Positions 14,972 to 19,780 of a stretch of DNA of 19,780 nt are shown here, one piece after another. Below the pieces are notes generated by a model that saw nothing but the letters and a program-made list of their open reading frames with translations, had not been told where the DNA came from and searched no databases. Both the position numbers and the translations under genes were made by a program. This DNA comes from JACMJP01 sp046160675 (GTDB lineage: Bacteria > Bacteroidota > Bacteroidia > Chitinophagales > BACL12): the NCBI GenBank assembly GCA_046160675.1, contig JBJXHH010000237.1:1-19780 (forward strand), read 5' to 3'. Each line of letters begins with the position of its first letter. Within the stretch, counting starts at the first letter, position 1.

Positions 14972-17900
14972 TTATCGCTTCATCACTTCATCAGCCTGTT
15001 TCTCCCTGTCTTCTTTTTTATAAGCATCTAATGCAATAGCGGAGGCTATGAAGATGGAGGAATATGTTCCGAAACCGATACCAATGAATAACGCAAAAGC
15101 GAATCCCTGAATATTCTCGTTCCCGAAAATTAACAACACAACAATAGAAAGAAGTGTAGTACCGGATGTGATAATGGTTCGGCTGAGGGTTTGATTAATA
15201 GCGGAATTAAAAGTTTTCGTTATGGTTCCTGATCTCGATTCCCGGAGAAACTCCCGGATCCTGTCAAAAACAACGCAGGTATCATTGATCGAATACCCTA
15301 TCACAGTAAGAACAGCCGCAATGAACGCTTCATTCACCTCCAAGGAGAAAGGCATGATGTTTTTGAGAATGGCAAACAAGGATATGACCATAAAGGCATC
15401 ATGCATTAAGCTTATCACAGCTCCCAGTCCAAACTGCCAGCGGCGGAACCTTACAACGATGTAAATAAATATTGCCAGGAGGGCTATTGCAATGGATTTA
15501 TAAGCATCTATCTGTATATCTTTTGCAACTGTAGGTTCCACTTTCATCTGGCCGAGTTTCTGAGTATTGTCCCAGGTGTCAAAGTCAAGTTTTGAGGTGT
15601 AAAAACCAGAAAGGTTGTTATAGAGTTCATACGCAACCAGGCTGTCTGTTTCAGGTAAGTTCTCATCTACTCTGTTGCTGGTAGTTATCTTCAGTTTGTT
15701 ATCACCACTGAAAGTCTTTACCTGGATCTTATCATCAAAGTTTTTTGAAAGGTGATCTCTTACCGCATCAGCATCTACAGGTTGGTCAAATTGCACAGTA
15801 TAGGTTCTTCCGCCCTTAAAATCAACCCCTAGATCAAACCCGGTGGTGAGAATGAGTATAAGTCCAATAACAGTTACTGCTGCTGAAAACATATAGGCAA
15901 TTCTACGTTTGCCCATCCAGTCGAAATTGATGTTTTTGAAAGCATTTTTTGTGAGAAATGTATAATATTTCACCGGGCGTTCTTTTCTTGCCTGCCAGTC
16001 GATAACTAGGCGGCTTATAAAGATGGAACAGAACAGTGAAGAAAGAATACCAACTATAAGTACAACAGCAAATCCTTTCACTGGGCCCGAACCGGTGGAT
16101 GCAAGGATAAATGCAATAATGAGTGTTGTTAAATTTCCGTCAATGATGGCCGAATAGGACCCCGAGTACCCATCAGCTATGGCTTTTAACATGCTCTTTC
16201 CCTTAGCCAATTCCTCTTTTATCCGCTCAAAGATGATTACGTTAGCATCCACTGCCATCCCCATGGTAAGCACTAAACCTGCGATACCCGGGAGTGTTAG
16301 GGTAGCGCCTAAAGAAGCAAGTACACCAAAAATAAAAAAGATATTTCCAAACAACGCAAGATCTGCTACTACTCCGGCTGTGCTATAATAAACAGCCGTA
16401 AACAGGATAACAAGTAATAAACCAACGATGAGAGAAATTACACCCACACGGATGGAATCAGCGCCTAAGGAAGGTCCTACAATGTCTTCTTGAACTATCC
16501 GGGAAGGGACCGGAAGTTTACCTGTTTCTAAAATATTTGCCAGTACCTGGGCATCTTTAACATCAAAATTTCCGGATATAATAGAACTTCCGCCAGGTAT
16601 TTTTTCATTAATGCGGGGAGCAGAATAAACCTGGTTATCAAGAACAACTGCTATATATTTCCCTACATTTTCTCCTGTAATGCGGCTCCACTGCCTTGCC
16701 CCCTCACTTTTCATTGACATGGTTACCTCTACAGCACCATTCATCTGGTTATAGGTTTGTGCAGCATTTCGGATTATATCACCCTCCAATAAAGGTTCAT
16801 CACTTCCCGCTTTAGGTTTCATTGCATACAGCTCATAACTATCGGTCTTCTCTTTAGTGGTGGGGTCAACGGCAGCATCAGCACTTAGCATGAACTTGGC
16901 ATTACCAAAAACTTCGCTCACCTCAGGTAAATTTAGGTATTCCATTAGCTCAGCTGTGTCAACTTTGTTTACCAGTGCCAAAACAGGGCCTCCGCCACTA
17001 AGTGTTAGGAGTTTCATTAATGGTCCTGTTTCTGCATTTTGTGCTGTAGTATCTTCAGAAATAAGTGAAGTGTCACTATTAGAAGTATCTTCAGAAATAA
17101 GTGAGGTTATAACTTCATTTGTATCTATAACAGGTTCTGAGGCAACATCATTTGAGCCGGTTATGGATGTATCAGTTTTAGAAATTGTGGCATTTGAAGT
17201 ATCAATAGCTTCAGCTCCATCCAATAAGGCTCTCACTAATCTGTCTGCTTCTTCAAAATTAAGTTCGCCGACTTGATAGGTGTCCCAAAACTGGAGGTTA
17301 GCCGTAGATTGTAATAGGTTCCGCACATTTTTGGGGTTGTCAACTCCGGGAAGTTCTATCAATATCCTATTGCTGCTTTCCAGTTTGGTAATGTAAGGGG
17401 CAGCAACACCAAACTTGTCAATACGCTGCTGTAATTTGGTAAAAGTAGCGTTAAACCCGCTGATAGCCTGGTCTTTCATATAAGCTAACACATCACCATT
17501 GGTTGAAGTTATAGAAAGTTGTTCAGGATCTACCTCGTTCAGGTTAACGAGGGTGATGAGTTTTGCTCCGGGATTAGCCTCTTCATAGAATTTTCCAAAG
17601 TTATCAATCAATTCACCATTGCCTTTTCCTTCTTCAACCCTGGCTTTGTCAAGAGCCGTAATAAACGTAACGTCTTTAGGGTTCTTTACGAGCCCTTTTA
17701 GCAGGTCATATTTAGATACCTCAAGCACAACGCTCATACCGCCCTGCAGGTCAAGTCCAAGGTTTATGGCCCTTTCCTTCACCTCTGTATAGTTGTATTT
17801 TGCAATACCGAGGTTATACACGGTTTTATTGCTTTGTTCCGTCAGATATTCGCCCCGTTGCTCAAGTAGGGCTTCTTCTCTTGCTTCGCCCTGCACATCA

Positions 17901-18034
17901 GCAGGAACTGTCTTTTCAGCGTATTCAGTGGCTGCTTTTTCAATACTGTTCGCTTTCCAGGTGAAGGAGAGCTGGTATAAACAAACGATAGTAAGTACAA
18001 TCAGAAAGAATTGAATTAAACCTTTTCCCTGCAT
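14972..18034 (-). CDS. secDF: Fused protein translocase subunit SecDF
   Basis: A 1020-residue inner-membrane protein joining SecD and SecF. It uses the proton motive force to help pull preproteins through SecYEG. SecD part: membrane segment at about 5-24, LGLDLQGGM (92-100), a periplasmic P1 domain, then membrane segments with VGPSLGADSI and the charged helix AVDANVIIFERIKEEL (about 594-609). SecF part: FDLGVDFKGG (about 733-742) and SINDTCVVFDRIREFL. Residues about 274-336 are a Ser/Thr/Asp/Glu-rich insertion, probably disordered, with a repeated SLISEDT unit. I chose the ATG at 18032-18034 because residue 1 then leads straight into the first membrane helix. The same frame extends upstream to a TTG at 18149-18151, which would add 39 atypical residues and overrun the candidate promoter. 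Confidence 0.95.
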   Translation of the reverse strand: MQGKGLIQFFLIVLTIVCLYQLSFTWKANSIEKAATEYAEKTVPADVQGEAREEALLEQRGEYLTEQSNKTVYNLGIAKYNYTEVKERAINLGLDLQGGMSVVLEVSKYDLLKGLVKNPKDVTFITALDKARVEEGKGNGELIDNFGKFYEEANPGAKLITLVNLNEVDPEQLSITSTNGDVLAYMKDQAISGFNATFTKLQQRIDKFGVAAPYITKLESSNRILIELPGVDNPKNVRNLLQSTANLQFWDTYQVGELNFEEADRLVRALLDGAEAIDTSNATISKTDTSITGSNDVASEPVIDTNEVITSLISEDTSNSDTSLISEDTTAQNAETGPLMKLLTLSGGGPVLALVNKVDTAELMEYLNLPEVSEVFGNAKFMLSADAAVDPTTKEKTDSYELYAMKPKAGSDEPLLEGDIIRNAAQTYNQMNGAVEVTMSMKSEGARQWSRITGENVGKYIAVVLDNQVYSAPRINEKIPGGSSIISGNFDVKDAQVLANILETGKLPVPSRIVQEDIVGPSLGADSIRVGVISLIVGLLLVILFTAVYYSTAGVVADLALFGNIFFIFGVLASLGATLTLPGIAGLVLTMGMAVDANVIIFERIKEELAKGKSMLKAIADGYSGSYSAIIDGNLTTLIIAFILASTGSGPVKGFAVVLIVGILSSLFCSIFISRLVIDWQARKERPVKYYTFLTKNAFKNINFDWMGKRRIAYMFSAAVTVIGLILILTTGFDLGVDFKGGRTYTVQFDQPVDADAVRDHLSKNFDDKIQVKTFSGDNKLKITTSNRVDENLPETDSLVAYELYNNLSGFYTSKLDFDTWDNTQKLGQMKVEPTVAKDIQIDAYKSIAIALLAIFIYIVVRFRRWQFGLGAVISLMHDAFMVISLFAILKNIMPFSLEVNEAFIAAVLTVIGYSINDTCVVFDRIREFLRESRSGTITKTFNSAINQTLSRTIITSGTTLLSIVVLLIFGNENIQGFAFALFIGIGFGTYSSIFIASAIALDAYKKEDREKQADEVMKR
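17048..17104. repeat. 21-bp direct repeat inside secDF
   Basis: AGTATCTTCAGAAATAAGTG plus a final A occurs at 17048-17068 and again, identical, at 17084-17104, with a 36-bp period. On the minus strand it encodes SLISEDT twice, 12 residues apart, within the disordered-looking insertion of SecDF. Confidence 0.85.
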
Positions 18035-18085
18035 GTTAAATGAAATTGAATTTGAGTGATGTTTTAGCTTAAATTTTTGCGGCTG

Positions 18086-18093
18086 CAAATATA
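18086..18093 (-). promoter_or_regulatory. Candidate -7 element of secDF
   Basis: The minus strand reads TATATTTG, a full TAnnTTTG match, about 52 bp before the ATG at 18034. No clear -33 TTTG. It lies inside the longer TTG-started frame, which argues for the shorter SecDF. Confidence 0.4.
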
Positions 18094-18208
18094 GGAAAAC
18101 TTTGTGCATGCACCAGCCTACCGATTTAAGTTGATAAACCCATGGAGGCAACGTTTGTAATACAATTGTAAAACTGAGGTCAATTCTCAGTAAAACAAAA
18201 TGAAAACC

Positions 18209-18240
18209 TTGGGGCTGCGTTAATTTGAACAGTAGTTTTG
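18209..18240 (+). promoter_or_regulatory. Candidate promoter of the thioredoxin-like T9SS gene
   Basis: TAGTTTTG (18233-18240) is a full -7 match. A partial -33 element TTG (18209-18211) lies 21 bp upstream. The -7 element ends 15 bp before the ATG at 18256. The 221-bp divergent region 18035-18255 shows nothing else recognisable besides this and the secDF element. Confidence 0.5.
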
Positions 18241-18255
18241 TAAATATCAGAAAGC

Positions 18256-19038
18256 ATGAGAGTCTTAATAATCATAATATTCACGATAGTTTCCAGCCAC
18301 TTTTGTTTTGCGCAAACTGCGCCCGACATCACTTTTACGGACATTACCGGCCAGGAACACAACCTTTATGAAACCCTGGATGCCGGAAAGACTGTTCTAT
18401 TGGATTTTTTCTTTGTTGATTGTGTGCCATGCCAGACCTGGACACCCACTATTGAAGAACTTTATCAGACCTGGGGTGGGGGGGATGCTGACGTTGAGTT
18501 CTGGGCATTTAGTGATGTTGATGACAACAGTTATATCCAAACATTTGCTGATGAATTTGAAGTGCAATACACCCTCACTGGGCTTGATGGTGGGGCATTT
18601 GATGTAATTGCCACTTATGCCAGCGAATTTCCTTTTCTAGGTTACCCAACTTATTCGGTTATCTGCCCCGACAGGAGCATTACCTGGGATATCTGGCCGC
18701 TAAGTCCGGGCGCCCCCGAAATTGATGAAAAGATTGCTGCATGCGGCGCCACGGGTATCGTAACAGGTGATGATGGACCTGACCAGGAAATACTCATTGG
18801 GTCTGTGTGGCCTAACCCTGTGGATGATAAAGTTTTTGTGCCACTAAACGGACGGGTTTTCGGTGATGGGATGGTGAAGATATTTTCTGCACAAGGAGTG
18901 TTATTAAAAGAAGTTGTAACGGATATTTCTGGCGAAACTGTACAAATACCTGTGCATGACCTTGCAAAGGGGATGTATGTTTTGATGCTGATGAAAGATG
19001 ATAAAATTATTTTGAAAGATAAGTTTGTGAAAATGTAA
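18256..19038 (+). CDS. Secreted thioredoxin/TlpA-like protein with T9SS sorting domain
   Basis: A 260-residue exported protein. The signal peptide is about 1-20 (ending FCFAQ). Residues 22-165 look like a redoxin/TlpA fold: TFTDITGQEHNL leads into TVLLDFFFVDCVPCQTW with a CxxC pair, C56 and C59, and the cis-proline loop is probably GYPTY (P131). Residues about 180-260 form a T9SS type A sorting domain (SVWPNPVDDKVFVPL, then LAKGMYVLMLM and a final KFVKM). It would pass Sec and then T9SS, placing a disulfide-active domain at or outside the outer membrane. Two further cysteines (C137 and C163) may form a structural bond. The role, whether disulfide exchange or adhesion, is unknown. It is monocistronic, divergent from secDF and followed by a strong terminator. 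Confidence 0.85.
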   Translation: MRVLIIIIFTIVSSHFCFAQTAPDITFTDITGQEHNLYETLDAGKTVLLDFFFVDCVPCQTWTPTIEELYQTWGGGDADVEFWAFSDVDDNSYIQTFADEFEVQYTLTGLDGGAFDVIATYASEFPFLGYPTYSVICPDRSITWDIWPLSPGAPEIDEKIAACGATGIVTGDDGPDQEILIGSVWPNPVDDKVFVPLNGRVFGDGMVKIFSAQGVLLKEVVTDISGETVQIPVHDLAKGMYVLMLMKDDKIILKDKFVKM

Positions 19039-19070
19039 CTGGATTGGAGTCCATGGTTTAGGGTTTACGA

Positions 19071-19101
19071 AAAAACCTCCGCAGATGACGGAGGTTTTTT
19101 T
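19071..19101. terminator. Bidirectional terminator between two convergent T9SS cargo genes
   Basis: AAAAACCTCCG (19071-19081), a 7-nt loop, and CGGAGGTTTTT (19089-19099) pair perfectly over 11 bp, followed by more T. It sits between the stop at 19038 and the minus-strand stop at 19122. Confidence 0.88.
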
Positions 19102-19121
19102 ATTGAATGAATTACCACTAC

Positions 19122-19780
19122 TCACTTCTGAATCACCATCAGTTTTGTATCAACTACTCTTCCATCCACTATCAAAGTGTAAGAATAATTTCCGGCTGCA
19201 AGTTGGCTGGCTTCTATTTCTAAAACACCTGAGCCGAGTTTTACATCTGCAAGAAACAAACTCTGCCCGTTGGCGTTGGCAATTTTTATTTGTGCTGATG
19301 TTGATGTTAGCGGAACAAAATAATTGATGTTTGTTTTTCCTGTGAAGGGGTTGGGGATGTTTTGAGAAAGTGAAGCAACTTCAGCATCACTTTGTAAAGT
19401 GATCTGCGTTTTGCTGATTTCCTGTGCTGTTGTTTCATCACTTAACACAATGCCTTGTTTTGTGATGAGTTTTTCGAGTTTGGAAATTCTTTTTTCCAAC
19501 TCCGCATTTTCTGATTTTAGTTGTTCAATCTCATTATCCTGTGAAACATTTTTTGTTGCAAGGTTTTCATCCTCAGCATCAAGTTCCTGAATTGATTTTA
19601 CAATGGGTACAACAAAACTGCTGTACCTCAAACCCATCAATTCTCCGCTTTTGTCAACTCCCGAAAAATCATAGTTTATTTTTTTTGCTGCTGCGTCAAC
19701 ATCCTGTGCAAGAAATCCTGTGAACTGAATTTTTTCAATGTCGTACATGCCGTCTTGTTTTTCGCCGACATAAATTCCCT
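19122..19780 (-). CDS. Tail-fibre-like protein: S74 chaperone-of-endosialidase domain plus T9SS sorting domain (5' end outside window)
   Basis: The frame stays open to the window edge, so this is a C-terminal part of about 219 residues. The codons before the Met at 19748 read GIYVGEKQDG and continue the domain, so that Met is not the start. Counting from it, residues 1-50 (IQFTGFLAQDVDAAAK and LRYSSFVVPIVKSIQEL) match the end of the peptidase S74 intramolecular chaperone. The catalytic Ser-Lys region would lie outside the window. Residues about 50-98 form a heptad-rich coiled coil, consistent with a trimer. Residues about 125-208 form a T9SS sorting domain (SQNIPNPFTGKTNINYFVPL, then LAAGNYSYTLIV). 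The protein is probably a surface fibre or adhesin; its ligand is unknown. Confidence 0.85.
   Translation of the reverse strand, partial: GIYVGEKQDGMYDIEKIQFTGFLAQDVDAAAKKINYDFSGVDKSGELMGLRYSSFVVPIVKSIQELDAEDENLATKNVSQDNEIEQLKSENAELEKRISKLEKLITKQGIVLSDETTAQEISKTQITLQSDAEVASLSQNIPNPFTGKTNINYFVPLTSTSAQIKIANANGQSLFLADVKLGSGVLEIEASQLAAGNYSYTLIVDGRVVDTKLMVIQK

Noticed and set aside
16857..17276. A 139-codon Ser-rich open frame on + inside secDF
   Set aside because: It is antisense to the SecDF insertion; its serine and valine richness is a by-product of the repetitive acidic codons on the other strand.
14972..18151. A longer SecDF starting at TTG 18149-18151
   Set aside because: The extra 39 residues look unlike a signal or membrane region, the candidate promoter would lie inside them, and the ATG at 18034 leads directly into the first membrane helix.
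19085..19327. A short + frame starting in the terminator loop
   Set aside because: It begins inside a strong terminator hairpin and lies antisense to the T9SS domain of the S74 protein.
1..19780. CRISPR arrays, insertion sequences, prophage genes, tRNA or rRNA genes
   Set aside because: No regularly spaced repeats, transposase motifs, terminal inverted repeats or tRNA-like cloverleaf sequences were seen; all spacers are under 250 bp.

Overview
The window looks like a chromosomal stretch from a free-living member of the phylum Bacteroidota; a Chitinophagales- or Sphingobacteriales-like lineage is my guess, not a demonstrated assignment. Several things support the phylum. Three genes end in type IX secretion (T9SS) C-terminal sorting domains. 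SecD and SecF are fused into one SecDF protein. Shine-Dalgarno sequences are weak. The sequence TAnnTTTG, the Bacteroidota housekeeping sigma -7 element, recurs just upstream of many genes. I see no rRNA, tRNA, CRISPR array, insertion sequence, prophage or attachment site.

Layout. A short 3' gene fragment on + (1-147) meets a long run of minus-strand genes (184-9153). Read from upstream to downstream, that run holds malate dehydrogenase (mdh), a small retropepsin-like protease, a membrane protein with a Coq4-type metal motif, peptide-release factor 3 (prfC), a secreted alpha/beta hydrolase, a 54-residue basic protein, an FtsE-like ABC ATPase, a class A penicillin-binding protein, a PaaI-type thioesterase and an SRPBCC protein. 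mdh is divergent from a secreted M43 metalloprotease (9264-10691, +), which converges on a TPR-tilS pair (minus). A second divergent region starts the etfB-etfA-bifunctional nuclease run (12512-14904, +). That run converges on secDF (minus). secDF is divergent from a secreted thioredoxin-like T9SS protein (18256-19038, +), which converges on a tail-fibre/S74-chaperone T9SS protein cut by the window's right edge.

Together the genes cover central metabolism and electron transfer (mdh, etfBA), translation (prfC, tilS), envelope growth (class A PBP, FtsE-like ATPase) and protein export (secDF). Export also appears from the cargo side: the metalloprotease and the thioredoxin-like protein have signal peptides for Sec plus T9SS sorting domains, and the S74 protein has the sorting domain but its start lies outside the window. 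Three convergent junctions carry clear, nearly symmetric hairpins flanked by A and T runs, so each probably terminates both neighbours.

I did not find a convincing new multi-gene system. Most of the window is conserved housekeeping. The items most worth a second look are the Coq4-type motif in a likely menaquinone-using lineage, the S74 chaperone domain followed by a T9SS sorting domain, the surface-targeted CxxC thioredoxin-like protein, and an acidic insertion with an internal duplication in SecDF.
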